From NCBI GenBank assembly GCA_028456385.1, contig JALNQF010000172.1:29354-93353 (forward strand): DNA of 64,000 bases. Direction: 5' to 3'. This DNA is from Ophiosphaerella korrae (lineage: Eukaryota > Ascomycota > Dothideomycetes > Pleosporales > Phaeosphaeriaceae). The position numbers and the translations under genes were made by a program. Below are positions 1-12,519 of the stretch, one piece after another; within the stretch, counting starts at the first letter, position 1; each line of letters starts with the position of its first letter. Below the pieces are notes generated by a model. It searched no databases. It was not told the origin of the DNA and saw only the letters and a list, made by a program, of their open reading frames with translations.

Positions 1-934
1 GCGCCATCATAGGAGCAGATTGGTGGAGGCGGGCCTCTCGGTTCTTGAGCTTTCGCTCTCCTTCGAGACTTGGCACCTTCGCCATCAAACTTGGTAACGT
101 GGTTGCTGATTGTGTAAAGGCGATCATCACTTCTGGTGAGCTGAAGGTAAGGTACCCCGGATAGGCTTCCTCACGACGGCACAACGTGCGGCATACTTTT
201 CGCCAGTTGGTATGCGTGGCTTCGTTGATGTCTTTTTTCTGAGGGTTGAACCCAGCGACAAAGGAAGAAAAACAGTCAATCATTTCATCTTCGTCTAGAA
301 CACTAATGGTACCCGAAGGAAATAATTTGGTTTGATGAGACACTAAACCGTTGATATTCAGGTCATCACGGTGGAATACCAAGACCAGCCCGCCGTTTGG
401 TGAATCCACGAGCATGCTCAGGGCCCGCTCAATAAAACTGTACTTTGGGCTCATGCCGTACATACTATGACAGAACAAGATGATGTCATATTTTTCATCG
501 TCGTTATCTGTGTGTACGTTGGTAAAGGCAGTGCGGCGGATGTCAGGTAGCGATTTCGTTCCAAGAAAAATGGGGTCTGTCTTGGATTTCGCGTCAAATG
601 AGCGTTCCAGGCGCGTCGCAAAGAACTCATGTGGCTCAAATGCAACATATCGGTGAATCTTCTGTTTGAGGTGCGGAGGAAGATATCCAAATACGCTTTT
701 TGGGCCTGGCCCTATCTCCAATACTGCGATCTGAGACCGAGAACTGAGAAGAGATGTTATGTGTTGACATAGCTCGGGGACGATGAAATTTTGATATGCG
801 ATCTGCCCGGAGCCTTGCACAAAGAAATTGAAGCCAGTGCGATATTGCTCATCTGACAACTGCTGCGTTAATGATGATGTATCGGGCGCTAGTTCTTGCC
901 GCAACATTTGTTTTAGGGTATTTATTGTCGCCAT
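1..934 (-). CDS. SAM-dependent methyltransferase-like protein, 3' end cut off by the window
   Basis: One uninterrupted frame runs from an ATG at 934 leftwards past base 1, giving about 311 residues with no stop, so the gene continues outside the window. The first residues are MATINTLKQMLRQEL. Around residue 70 is VLEIGPGPKSVFG, a good Rossmann motif I (hydrophobic-xE-x-GxG) for S-adenosylmethionine binding. It is followed by YVAFEPHEFF, where the Glu fits the acidic residue that contacts the ribose, and by YDIILFCHSMYGM as motif IV/V. The C-terminal part visible here has no motif I recognise. Some fungal proteins carry such a methyltransferase in front of another enzyme domain, and the missing end could hold one. 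The substrate is unknown. No intron is needed to keep the frame open. Confidence 0.72.
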   Translation of the reverse strand, partial: MATINTLKQMLRQELAPDTSSLTQQLSDEQYRTGFNFFVQGSGQIAYQNFIVPELCQHITSLLSSRSQIAVLEIGPGPKSVFGYLPPHLKQKIHRYVAFEPHEFFATRLERSFDAKSKTDPIFLGTKSLPDIRRTAFTNVHTDNDDEKYDIILFCHSMYGMSPKYSFIERALSMLVDSPNGGLVLVFHRDDLNINGLVSHQTKLFPSGTISVLDEDEMIDCFSSFVAGFNPQKKDINEATHTNWRKVCRTLCRREEAYPGYLTFSSPEVMIAFTQSATTLPSLMAKVPSLEGERKLKNREARLHQSAPMMA

Positions 935-1564
935 TTCGCCTCTAATGGGTGTGGGGTGGAGGGCTGCGGGGTAGGTTGCGGCTGACAGCGTAGATACTTA
1001 TACCTAGAAGGTTCAGGTCAGGCGCTGTAGTTACACAACGAGCTTTATTCACTCTTTGCAAACAAGGTAGCTCAGCTGACCAAACAGGTGAATTTTACAT
1101 ATCCATCATTTCAGGCCTTCGAATGCACCTATAAAGGTAATATAGACACTATGATATGAAATACATCGTTCGCCATGGGTCTAGAAGAAAGTACCCTTCT
1201 GTTATATTATCTTTAAGTTCCACTGGCACCCGGATCCAATCCATTAATCTTTTGATTCCTGTTGTTTACGAACCAAAGTTCAAGCACTTGGCCTATTGGC
1301 GTTTAGATTATCATAGATCTTGACAACTATTGCAGACCAGTTTCATCTACCTCTTGAATAAGGAACAAAATATGAATTAAAGAAAGATGGCCTCTTGACC
1401 TACACTGCACACATATTACATATTTGAACTGATCCCTACCACTCAAAGCGCGAATTGGGATTCACTAAGCTGTTCGGACTTGTCCTCACATGGGCTATCA
1501 TCTCTTTTCTTCATGCTGTTTATGCTATCATCATTTTATCACTCTCACTGCCCTCTCGAGATGA
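935..1564. other. Intergenic, no gene seen
   Basis: Spacer between the methyltransferase start and the end of the rhodopsin-domain gene. It is moderately AT-rich. The left part must hold the methyltransferase promoter. No conserved frame or repeat was noticed. Confidence 0.5.
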
Positions 1565-2689
1565 TCACAGTCTGCCTGTGGAGTTGATGGCGTTGCAAAT
1601 TTTGCGAATTTTGAGGAAAGCGGCATGGGAGAGTTTCAACATAGCTGGTATTGAAGTCCCTATCAGGGCAACGGTTGGTTCTATATGTGTAGGAATCCAA
1701 AAGGCGATCCCGTAGTCTCGGAGTCTTTGCAGATCATTGTTTGATGGTGGGAATTTATATACTGTACGAAGTTCACTGACATGCTATCAGACGGAGGTTT
1801 TCCACTAGGTACTTACTGTAGCTTGAATCTACGCGAGCCTGTTGTACGCATGTGACGACTTTGTAACAGGCTGCGACAGGGGCCCTGTTCCTTGACATCA
1901 GATTCGTTCTAATATGCTCTCCAAAAAGGCTAACGTACGATGTCATTAAAATGAAAGTAAAAGTGACTTGAAGGCGCTGTTTTTTCGACAGCTGAAGATT
2001 CCAAACCATAGGTATTGGGAAAATGAGCAGAACCACGTCGAATACCAAACTGATTATGTACAACCACAGAGTTGATTTGAAGTAAAGGTTAGCATTACAC
2101 CCTGTCTGTTTATTGATTGGATTCCACGCCACCTGAATTGGGCGACAGACGAAGCAAGGAATGATTTCGAAAACTACAAGGTAGATACCTTGTAGCGCGA
2201 TAATGCCCCAAATTATGTTCCTGTAGACTGTACCGGTTTTGGAAAATAGCCGATGATAAAACAGGAGGATAGGGACTCGGATCGTGGTGGATAATGCTGG
2301 ATATATCCAAACTATGGCGAAAGAGGCTTGGGGGAGCACTCGGTACTCATCGCTCGTAATTTCACCCAGTTGCTTGCCAATTCCAGAATAATATGTTATA
2401 TAAGCTGCAAAGACAGTCCAACCTAGATAGATAATCTAATAGCCATTAGCCGTCACCCGAGCTGCTCAAAAACATATAGACATGACTGTACTAGCGCTGG
2501 GATGATGGCATAGTCATCGGGGCCCATGCTTTTCGATACATATTGTTGGCTCAACCTAGCGACCACAGCAACACTCGCTATGACGCTAGTAACGATAATA
2601 GTAACAAAGACTGATAGGTCTTTGTGCCTGTCATCGATATCGTTTGACGTGGAAATAGAGCGTGGGGCCGATAGGTAACGATAGGTCAT
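1565..2689 (-). CDS. Fungal rhodopsin-domain (SAT4/PF20684-type) integral membrane protein
   Basis: Modelled as three exons, 2482-2689, 1817-2422 and 1565-1761, giving 336 residues. The second intron (1762-1816) has a perfect GTAAGT donor and CAG acceptor. The first (2423-2481) has a weaker GTCTAT donor, so that join is less sure. The protein shows the order expected of the fungal rhodopsin-like family: an N-terminal helix, MGPDDYAIIPAL, YSGIGKQLGEI, a CRPIQVAWNP stretch, then helices such as LWLYIISLVFDVVLLIFPIP followed by KKQRLQVTF, and near the end IEPTVALIGTSIPAM. These are usually seven-helix plasma-membrane proteins of unknown signalling role. The stop at 1565-1567 follows shortly after the last conserved block, so the gene looks complete. 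Confidence 0.82.
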
Positions 2690-4775
2690 AGTGACTACCG
2701 TATGGCAAGATGCCTTGTAAAACTATTATAGCAGCCTACAATATCTTGCACAGATGTGCATGGGTTCTTTGATACTCAAAATCTGAATAGTCAAAAATTG
2801 AGATGAAGGTAAAGGGTTAACAACTGCAATGAGATAGAGCGGCTTCAAGCTGACATTTCAACAAGTGGCTACAGATTGGTTGCTGCATGCTTGGGCCGCG
2901 TAAGCTTGCACATCTCACACAGCTGTAGTAATCGCATGCTTGGCGGGGGCTCAAACATGTGGATGGTGGGCCAGGGACCCTGAACATGATAGCCGAATAG
3001 ACATCCTAATTTCAGCTATGATCCCTAAATTCTGGGGTGGCTAATCCTATGTATATTCGGAGTCCTGCACAGCTTCTCATAATCGAGGTATTTCAAATCA
3101 GCCTAAGCACCTTCAAGAAAGTAGGTAGTCTAATACCACGTGAATCGAAGAACATTATCGATCGCGACAGTACTACTAAGTGTAATATGATTTAGGAATG
3201 TTAATAGATTAGAATTTCCTAGAATTCAATCAGTTAATCAAAATTCAGCCTTATCGCTGACGCCGACGCCTGAGTTGATCTGACGTGGGTAATATCAGCA
3301 CTAGATAGCGAAATTATACGAACCTCAGCTTGGTATTAACTTATTGTAGACAAACGATATGGTAGAGTGAGACAAAAGTGAAGTCTAGATTTGGCAGACA
3401 CGAGGAAATGGGTGAATATCCAGACTTATACTTACCGCTTTTCCTAAAGAAGCTGTAAGCACTCGAATTTTTCGCGGGTTACGACCTAATGAGGATCTTT
3501 CGGTGGCAAATACAATCGTTGTATCATGCTACCCCGAAGTTGCCTAAAAGAGGCATATGACATGCAGTTGACTCAAGGTTCTTAGCGATTTTCGAGAATC
3601 CTACCGATAATCATTGAGTTAGCTTTTTAAAAATATTTCAGATTAATGCAAAATTGCCGTATATGTTAGATAATTTTATTCCATTGTGTACATAGAAGCG
3701 GGCGAGAAGTTTACTGAGTTTGACCACCCGTGTTCATCAATGCACAGCTAGAAAGACTGCTCATTGTAAGGTATTGCCCAGCAATTCAGGGGAGGGATAG
3801 TCCGGCTATCCGTTCTCATAACACGTTCATAGCGGGTTTTCCCTAAACTACCTTACCAGTTGTAAAATACGATCTGGGACACTTTCGATCTTTTAAGGTG
3901 CAGACTAGAGTCCAATGATCTTCCGAAGCCGTAGCTTTCGCTAAGTCCTACCTACTCCATCGCTTCGCACTTTTCAGCGATAGGCTCATCCACAAATGTA
4001 ATAGATGTATACTCTTGAGCTTGTAGATGTGCCTAGGCAATAGGATACCTCGGGTATTATTTACTAGATATTAAAACAATTATGTCGCGCCGAGAATTAG
4101 AAGCTGATCAGAAATGTAAATCTTGGCGAATAACGAGATATCCAAAGTATATATCATGTGATCGATTTTTTTCTAGTAGTAAATGTATCGATATACACCT
4201 ATTTATTAAATCCCTTGGGCTAGTTCTAGCTTACGGCTGAGAGAGTATAAAATAGGCTATAGTCCAACGGTGTCTAGCACAATGTGGGTAAACACCTCAG
4301 CAAAGTGACTCTACTCACACTAAATTTACAAGAAACGGTTTCTGAAAAGCCCATACCTAATTCAAGAGATGCGAGATAAAATTTGGGTATTCTCAGTATG
4401 GCACTGAGGAAATTTTGAAGACTCTCGATCCCAACCCACTTAAAGATCATTGGGACTTCGGTACAACTACGGTCCATTGAAAACTACCTGGTATCCACTA
4501 CCCTGAGGCTTGGCTCTTGGAATTCTTACTCCGTCCATCAAGTGCCGCGGTACTTCCAACAATCATGATCTCGCGTCGACTCGTTTGGTAATGGTGCTCG
4601 GCTCGGCTTTGCTTGAAGTGCAAGAAACGTCTGCAGTCCCTGCTTGGCTGCCGAAAATTCGGCACTCAGACATGGCATCGTCATCAGCAAATCAACGAAT
4701 TAAAACTGTACTTCCCGCTTGGCTCGGAAAGAAAGACTGAGTACAATTCATACCTCCAAAATCTCGTAACTAGTC
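2690..4775. other. AT-rich intergenic stretch, no gene seen
   Basis: About 2 kb with dense stop codons in all frames. A short minus-strand frame at 4274-4477 has no recognisable family. The stretch may be eroded DNA, but I see no terminal repeats or transposase remnant. Confidence 0.5.
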
Positions 4776-6812
4776 ATGCCCGCCTCGCTCAAGACCCTCC
4801 TACTGGCCAGCCTCGTTGCTGCTCAGGTTTCGGTGGCCCAACCTTGCGACAACAAACCCAATTTAGAATACTTTGGTGATCTAGAAAAGTACTGGAGCTA
4901 TGGACGATCTCCACCGGTATACCCTTCACGTTTGTACACCCCATCGTTGGTGAGACATGCCTTCTAAGATCTGACAAGCAAATACAACTGGTACGGGCGA
5001 CTGGTCAGATGCCGTCTTACAAGCGCGCGCTCTGGTTGCCAGAATGAGCTTGGCCGAGAAGGGAAATGTCACAATGGGTTTTATCAATGCTGAGTTCAAT
5101 GGATGCAACGGCAAGAGTGGCGGAGTGCCTCGACTAGGGTTTCCAGGATACTGCCTAAACAATGCCGAGAATGGGGCCGGAGGGGCTGAGGGCGTGAATC
5201 TTGAATGGCCTCTTGAAAGAAGAGCTCCACTTTCAAGGCTTCATCATCAGCGATTGGTTCATGCAACAAAGCGGCGTAGCGAGCGCATTAGCGGGGCTTG
5301 ATATAGTGATACCAATCGCGCCATACTAGACTGATGGCAACCTGACCAATATGGTAAAAAAATGGGTCGGTGTCAATGGCTAGACTGGATGATATGGTAA
5401 CGCGTACCATCGCACCATGGCACAAGATTGAGAATCAAAATAATGGTACTAAGCGTCCAGGTTTTGGCATTCCAGCGAGTTTGACCCAGAGGCACGAATT
5501 TGTCGACGCGCGATCACCCGACTCAAAGCCGATCATCTTTCAGAGCGCCGTGGAAGGCCATGTTCTGGTCAAGAATATCAACAAGGCACTTCCCCTAGAA
5601 AAGCCAAAGTTCATATCAATTTTCGGTTACGATGCTGCAGGGCAGTTAATGAACACGGCTGAGGTAGCAGGCTTCAATCTGTGGAAGATGGGGATGCGCA
5701 ATGCGTTGCAATTTCTTAACGGCACAACTTTCAGTGCAGCGATGCTGGACTTACTTTTCGGGTCAAGTATGGAGCAAACCACCACGGGCCCGGAAATTGC
5801 ATTAAATAACACTCTGTTCACGGGCGGCGGGTCCGGAGCGGTGGTGGGCGCCATCGACTCGCCGCTCGATGCCTTCAAGCGGAAAATATATGATGACGAC
5901 ACATACCTAGCATGGGATATCCAAACTCCTAACCCAGTGGTGAACGCTGCTTTGGAGGTCTGCCTGGTGTTCATAAACGCACTAGGGTCAGAATCGCGAA
6001 ATCGACGCAATCTCTCTGATGCATATTCTAATGGCATCGTAACGAGCGTAGCATCGCAGTGTAAGAACACCATGGTTGTCATTCACAGTGTCGGAATGCG
6101 GCTTGTTGATGAGTGGTTTGACCACCCCAACATAACGGCCATTATTCTTGGTCACTTGCCAGGTCAAGATTCAGGCTGTGCTCTCTTCGAGTTAATATAT
6201 GGGCGTCAATCTTTCTCTGGCCGCCTACCTTACACTGTCGCGAAACAGGAATCTGACTATGGTCATTTGCTGGATCCAGTGTTTCCCGGCGACCAGAATC
6301 CTTACTATCCCCAGACCAACTTCATGGAAGGCGTATACATCGACTACAAGCACTTCTTGAAAGAGAATATTAAGCCACGATTTGCATTTGGGTTTGGATT
6401 GACATATACCGAATTTGAGTACTCGGGCCTCATAATAAACGTGAATGACACTGCGACCGCGTTTCGCCTACTCCCAAATTCCGTTGTCGTTCACCAAGGG
6501 GGAGTGGAACCTTTGTGGGAAAACGTAGTGCACGTAGAATGTATGATACAAAATATCGGCAATGCCACAGCGAAAGAAGTGGCGCAACTCTATATGGGCA
6601 TACCTGGTGGGCCGGAGAAAGTGCCGCGCGGGTTTAGCAAAAAGTTAATTAAGCCAGGGAACTAGAATGTGTTTCAATTCGATCTTACGCGGCGCGATCT
6701 GAGTACTTGGAATGTTTTAGAGCAGAAATGGGAGTTGCAACGTGGCACGTATCATGTCTACGTTGGTAAAAGTGTAGAGGATATTCAGCTAAGTAGTGCC
6801 TTCGAGATTTGA
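4776..6812 (+). pseudogene. Beta-glucosidase-like glycoside hydrolase family 3, broken
   Basis: Starts with a secretion signal (MPASLKTLLLASLVAAQVSVA). It then breaks frame near 4920-4980, resumes as GTGDWSDAVLQARALVARMS, jumps at about 5190 and continues in another frame with [10 protein letters not shown]. The Asp codon of SDW, the usual GH3 nucleophile, is at 5252-5254. Between the first block and SDW the family normally has well over 100 more residues forming the sugar-binding barrel; these are missing, so there is an internal deletion. From 5370 to 6662 the (alpha/beta)6 sandwich region is open, with GFGLTYTEFEY near its end. A TAG at 6663-6665 then interrupts the fibronectin-III-like tail, which continues in frame to a natural stop at 6810-6812. 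Intact relatives hydrolyse beta-glucosides outside the cell; this copy cannot make a full enzyme. Confidence 0.85.
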
Positions 6813-7091
6813 GATAGAAAAGCAAGAAACCTCATTTGCTTCTACTTATCTACAATAATTAAATGTATATATAGCTCTAGGAAGGCTCTTTGGGTACGAA
6901 GTTAGCGTTCGGAAGTATCAAACCATCAGACCGTAGCAAAGGAATTGGTACTGATTTCGTGATTAAGAAATGGAGTCAAATACAGCATTGATGATGCCGA
7001 TGAAGGGTGGATTGTTCAATTTCTTTGGGTATACGATGTATCGCTACAGTTCATCCGACTAACAAAATTAGAACTTGTTCTACTGTTGGGA

Positions 7092-7817
7092 TCACGACTT
7101 GTCTATAATCTGCTGTGCCATTTCTTCAAGACCTCCAGCCATAACCTCTAGTTTCGCATCACTGAAAATGTCCAGGCAAGCTTCTTTCTCAAGCACCGAG
7201 CTCCATGCGCCACGGAACCCGACTTTCGTCGCTGACGCAACATCCCACAAGTGGGCAGCAGCAAACCACTTCACGTCGTTCGCGCCTAGCCGCTTCCATA
7301 CAGCCTCATATGCAATCCGGGCAGGTTTCGCAACGCCTACATTGTCGCAACTAATGAAATTCTCCAGCGGCATATTCATATCAGCACGCTCAAAATAGCC
7401 TCTGACGCGCTGCACATCCCCGGTAGTAAAGCACCACACGGTGAAGCCATTATCGCGCAAGAGCTGGAAGGCCTCGCGGCAACTAGGGCGGATTTGCAAA
7501 GCGCTGTAGCCTTCAATGCACTGCTCGCGTTGTTCGTCGGTGGCCAAAGCCCGGGGATCAGCGATGCCACAGAGGCTGAGAGTACGGTAGAACGTTCCGC
7601 GGAGGACTTCTTTGTAGGTTTTATAACTTCCAGATATTGAGAGAAAGGTAAATTCCAATTCGGCGGCTGTCTGCCATGTGAAGCCAAAGTGTTGTGGGGT
7701 GATGGTGTTCTGGCGAAGCTTGGCGCCAAAGACAGAGTCTATTCGTTCGTAGTATGCGTCAAACGATACGCAGGTACCGACAACGTCAAAGATAACATGT
7801 TTTTGTGGAGGAGACAT
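7092..7817 (-). CDS. Haloacid dehalogenase-like hydrolase (type II 2-haloacid dehalogenase family)
   Basis: A single exon of 241 residues. HAD motif I is FDVVGTCVSF with Asp11 as the expected nucleophile (DxxGT form, as in L-2-haloacid dehalogenases). Motif II is the Thr in VWCFTTGD. Motif III is the Lys in NVGVAKPARIAYEAV. The last block is FAAAHLWDVASATKVGFRGAW, matching the Ser/Asn-Asp-Ala region of type II dehalogenases. Length is usual for this group. Fungal members are often annotated as haloacid dehalogenases although their natural substrates are rarely known, so hydrolysis of a small 2-substituted acid is only a suggestion. It sits 279 bp from the end of the GH3 relic and is transcribed towards it. 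Confidence 0.85.
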   Translation of the reverse strand: MSPPQKHVIFDVVGTCVSFDAYYERIDSVFGAKLRQNTITPQHFGFTWQTAAELEFTFLSISGSYKTYKEVLRGTFYRTLSLCGIADPRALATDEQREQCIEGYSALQIRPSCREAFQLLRDNGFTVWCFTTGDVQRVRGYFERADMNMPLENFISCDNVGVAKPARIAYEAVWKRLGANDVKWFAAAHLWDVASATKVGFRGAWSSVLEKEACLDIFSDAKLEVMAGGLEEMAQQIIDKS

Positions 7818-8090
7818 TGTTTGGGGTTGTGAGAAGACTGGGTCGTCTGTTTTTCTGTAGTTGTTGTACTTGATCCCGAAGGCCCAGTTGGACCTTCCAA
7901 GTCACCTCCGAAACTGGATCGGTGACCTGAAAATTACGAATCCATATTTAGGTGGCGTGGCACCGTAGCACCATAACCAGGTCATTTAGGTGCCCAGTCT
8001 GTTGTCGCGCCGATCTGTTTTCCCCGAAAGGTATGAGACATCTGCATATAATTAGCAGCAGCGTGCTAACTTAAGTATCGAATTGGAGTA

Positions 8091-9925
8091 ATGAATTTTT
8101 TGCTTTTCCCAACGGCTCAGTTGGTGTTACCAGCTGCCAGCCCTACCAAATCCTACTGGATCGAGGCTGCCGATTCGCCTCTACGTAACTTTCGTTCTAG
8201 TAATGAGTTGCTAGTAGAAACTGATGTAGCAATCATTGGCATTGGTTGCGCAGGCGCATCAATCGCTTACTGGATACACAAAGTTTGTGACTGCATCAGC
8301 ATGATCTAGCAGCCTATGGACTCACAACAATTCAGTATACCGAGAATGCCCCAATACAACCTCACATGACTCTTCTAGAAGCCCGAGATATCTGCGGCTC
8401 CGCCACTGGACGAAATGGTGAGAAGCTCTAGGCTACTGCGTCAAGAAATCCGCCAATGATTGACAGGGGGTCAATTGAGACCACATACTTATTCTCGTTA
8501 TCCAATCTGGTCCGAACGATTTGGCCCTCATGGGGCCATGGAACTCATCACGCACGAAATGGCCCATTTGTCGGCATTCAGGGACTTGACGAGTGAAGAA
8601 GGTATCGCTGAAGAAGTCTGTCTCAAATTTGGGTATACTTTTGATGCTGCCATGGCTGATGAAGCCTGGACACGGCTTAAAGGCGCGCTAGAAGCTATGC
8701 GGAGGGATCATGGTGATGAGAACGAAATCGTCAGGGTATGCAAAATTCTCGAAGATGCCCGTGAAGCAGAAGAGTTTTCGCAGATGACAGGAGCCATTGC
8801 GGCAGTGGTACACCCTGCCGGACAAATGTACAGCCCCCAATTTGCATTATCCTGAAAATTATCTAACAAAGACTTAGATGGCCGTATAAATTCGTCCATG
8901 CAATTTTGCGCATCATTCTGCAAAAAGGCAAACTGAGCTTGCAAGCCCATACGCCAGTCACGCAAGTTTCAGAGCGAGAGGCCAACGGCTGAGTCACGGT
9001 TCAGACTGATTGAGGAATTATTCGTGCCAAAACAGTAGTTCACACGACGAACAGATGGGCCTCACATCTTCTCCCTGAGTTCAGCAACCTCATATTGCCT
9101 GACAGGGGATTCCTTGCGACCATCAAGGCACCCCCGGGATTCATCAAGAACACGGGTTCCCAACACTGGGGCAAGGCCGTGAATATAAGTCCCATCTCGC
9201 TTACTGTATAACTAGGGAGCTGATTAAAAGGATAGAACTATCATCTCCAACTTCCTCCACCGTACAACACTATTATTGTTGGAGGAGCAAGGCGACCCCC
9301 CGTTCATAAACCAAACGCCTGCTTGATGGATGATGATGAAGATAAACAAATTGCCGGATTAGCAGATTTCTCCAAGTCATGGCCCGCATCGGATATCGCT
9401 GCCTGGCCAGGATCGGGTCGTGCTGAATTTGGCGAGAAAGATGACGAAGGCGGTTGTTGGACTGGTGGTAAGCCGCATTTGGAAAAATCACCAAAGGCTT
9501 TCTGACTGACCAACCATAGTACAAAGTGCGAGTGCAGATGCCTTTCCTTTTATTGGCCCTGTACTCGGCTGAAATGGCCACTACATCGCTGCAGGATTTG
9601 CTAGACACGGTAAATATGCAATGTCAAATGACACAATAAGGCTGAACTAACTTGTAAAGGAATGCCTCAAGTTCTGCTTTCAACCGCTCATATGGCACCT
9701 CTCGTTTTAGAGTCGCTTGGTTTCAAGTACAGTCAGCCACGTCTAGCTGCCCCGTTCCCTACATTGCCTCAGCCGTTCCTTGCTACCCCCGAACGCATTG
9801 AAAGTCTTCAAAGTACAGATCCTACAAAAATTCTTCAATCATTCAAAGAAAGCTACGCAGGGAGCGTAATAAAATCGTTTTGCAATACTCCAAGAGTTGT
9901 GTCAACTTTGGAAAAGGGTCACTAA
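8091..9925 (+). pseudogene. FAD-dependent oxidoreductase of the DAO family, broken
   Basis: Recognisable from end to end. The N-terminal FAD-binding motif is VAIIGIGCAGASIAYWI, and after introns come TLLEARDICGSATGRN and GGQLRPHTYSRYP. Further on are WPYKFVHAIL, a DRGFLATIKAPPGF block, EGGCWTG, DAFPFIGPV and, near the end, GMPQVLLSTAHMAPL. The reading frame is disabled by TGA stops at 8990-8992, 9011-9013 and 9570-9572, all inside conserved coding blocks. In addition, the expected intron donor at 9185-9190 reads ATAAGT instead of GTAAGT. Several other introns still have good sites (for example one at about 8411-8465 and a GTAAGC donor near 9469). Family members oxidise amines or amino acids; the cognate substrate cannot be told from this copy. 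Confidence 0.85.
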
Positions 9926-10352
9926 CTTTAGTCGATATTGCTACAAACTGATGACACCCTTATAGGCCAGTATCTTGTATATCTGATAGGATCATAGACT
10001 GAAGTAAGAAGCTGCCGGTTAGAGAGGAAAGCAAAATTGTCTCAACTTCTTGATACGCAATGATTTTAGCATTGAATAGGTCAGAACCGGACTTTCAAGA
10101 TAGATGATGTAATTGTATGAAATAAATAGTTCGCGTAAAAGATAGCCTGTATTTTTAACGTTAAAAACATCTTGTATAGCCTGCTAAAGTCTTATTAACC
10201 TCACAAAAATGCTAGTGACTTATCCCACCTATTCCTGCTGATTCACTAAGAACCTCCGTGCTTTCCAAAACGCTTAGCAGGACCCAAAATATGGAAATAT
10301 GAAAACGGTGTCCTGTATCCAAAACGCCAGCATATGAGGATTGTATCCTTTT
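9926..10352. other. Intergenic, no gene seen
   Basis: AT-rich spacer between the 3' ends of the oxidoreductase relic and the Zn2Cys6 regulator gene; it should hold both terminators. Nothing else was noticed. Confidence 0.5.
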
Positions 10353-12519
10353 TCACCAACTTAATCCTTGATCCCAATCAACCGCAAGCCAATTTCCTGC
10401 GCCGTAAGGTCCAAGCCACCCCTGCGGTTGAACTAAAGTTGGTTCAAGTGATGCTTCAGTCGCCACATTATTGTTCATTATTTGTTGCTGCATAGCCAAA
10501 TTTGCGGCCATATCCAGTTCCATAGTGTTATTACCCGGCGTCCGCAATCCGTGGAGGATACTCGCCATTTCTAACTCGCTGGGAGCAACAGGTGCCGCTT
10601 GAGGTAGTTTCTGGTGTATGGGGTGCCACATGCGGCACAGATCCGGTCCAAAGTCCGAGAAGAACTCGGCCGCGCTGTTTGGAAAGTTGGTATTGGAGAA
10701 CTGGCCGAGCTGAGGTCGTTGAGTGACTTTTTCGCGGACGTCCATTAGGTGCTTCAAGCTGCCGATCGCAGTGGGCCATCTTTTGCTCAATTCTTCGAGT
10801 GCTCGTGCCATGATGTCTAGGTTCTGTTCAGCCACGTTCACCATGTCTGAGTATCGGTAGCATGAAAGTTGAGTCATGCCCGCCGTCAGACAGTAGAATG
10901 TAAAGATTGGTCCAAGGTAGCGGAGTTCATCCCTGGCTATAAAGTCTTCAAATATACCCGTGATATATGATGAAGCGAGGAGTGACGCTGGTGATGGCGC
11001 CAGCTTGGGATCTGCTGGGCGGTTGAGGATGGCTAAAACTGTGAAGTACTGAACATGAATCTGTCGTGCTTCAAAATTGTAAGGTTTCAGTGGCCGTCGC
11101 TCACTCCCTTCGCATAATTGCAAATGATCAGGAAGCGTCTTAACCCATCGAAATAGTCGATCTTCGAGCGGTTTTCTGTATTCTTGGAGGCCCTGTTTGC
11201 CAAGATAATTTTGGGTGAGGTCGCCTGGAAGTGGATAAGCATATTATCCAATATATTTCTAACTCTAAAGATCGCCAATACTTCAGGGGGTGCTCACCAA
11301 GAATACATGAGATACCTACATAAGCAGAGAAGAGTTCAGCTGGAGCTGTAGCGCCGTCAAAGTCCAGCAAAGAAATTGGCGAGACATCCGCGAATTTGAG
11401 ATCAATAGCTCGAGGCCTTCCATGTCCTGCGTTGATGAGACAGTCTCGAGCGGCCAAGGACCACCAAATTCTTTTTCGTAGTCCTGCGTCTGGCTTGCCA
11501 GTAGGTTCTCGATGGAGACCGACTTGATGCGCTAGTCCGACACAAACTCTCAGCCAGAAACTAGAGGTGTCCAGTGATATTTGTTCTGGGCCTTGCGGAT
11601 TCCACCAATGCAGCAAACAAGTTGCAGCAATGGTTATGATAGGATCTTCTTCGGCACCCATCCAGAACAACACTCTGGCCTTCTTGTAGAACTCTTCGGA
11701 CGGATAATCGGGTAGCGCAGCACTAACCCTACTACCAGCGAGGAAAATTGCATGCTGAAGGAGAAGTGAGACTTTTCCAGGCCTGCGATCATATATCCAA
11801 CTACGTTCGACGACCGGTGACCACGGATAACATCGGGTCCAGAATGCGTCGAGTAGGCTTTCGCGTATGGATCTTGGAGGCAAATCGGTGACGCGCTGCA
11901 CTCGCAAGATTTCGACATCGCTTCCTGACAAAAGATGAGGTACTTTTTCAGGTACACCAGCATCATCGTTGACTGGAACCTCTCCTCGAAGGTACTCTAA
12001 CCGGCCGAGGTAGCTAACACTGTTTGACCTTTGGTACGATGTATCAGCAATTGCCGATTTGCCATGATGCGGAGCTGCAAATAAGCAGTCCTGATGGCTT
12101 GCAAAAGAGTTTAGTTCTTGAAGGCCACTAGTACCAGACATTAGTCGGCCGGATTCGTGTTCCGCCTTGAGGCTTCGATCTTGTGGAATCGCTGCTGCTT
12201 CTGTTCCAAATAACCGATCACCAGTTTCCAGAGCCTCGGTGCTGATCGAATCCACAAATGGAAATGCTGTCTGGCTGTCCTCCGGTATCGAGGGGTCGCT
12301 TTGCTGGATGTTGGTGCGAGTTTGACTAGCGGGCGGAGAGGGGCTAAAGGTGAATCGTTTACGCTTCCTCTCCCGAGGCACACACTCGTACCCGTCTCTC
12401 CGGCAAGGCGTGCAGAGCTCGCCCTCCACATCATCAATGTCGCACCTCACCTTCTTCTTGTGGCATATGACGCATGCCTTGACCGTCCGACGAGCCCGCC
12501 CATCTTTGTTCTTCGGCAT
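10353..12519 (-). CDS. Zn2Cys6 fungal-specific transcription factor
   Basis: Two exons, 11298-12519 and 10353-11224, with a 73-bp intron (GTGAGC donor, CAG acceptor), giving 697 residues. The binuclear zinc cluster is at the N-terminus with Cys at positions 16, 19, 26, 36, 39 and 46. It is preceded by basic residues and followed by the basic run RERKRKR. A Ser/Pro-rich linker leads into the fungal_trans middle homology region, which begins near SIRESLLDAFWTRCYPWSPVV and includes LRKRIWWSLAARDCL. Length and domain order are normal. It would act as a nuclear DNA-binding regulator; its targets are unknown. The adjacent oxidoreductase relic lies tail-to-tail with it, so no local regulon is obvious. 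Confidence 0.9.
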
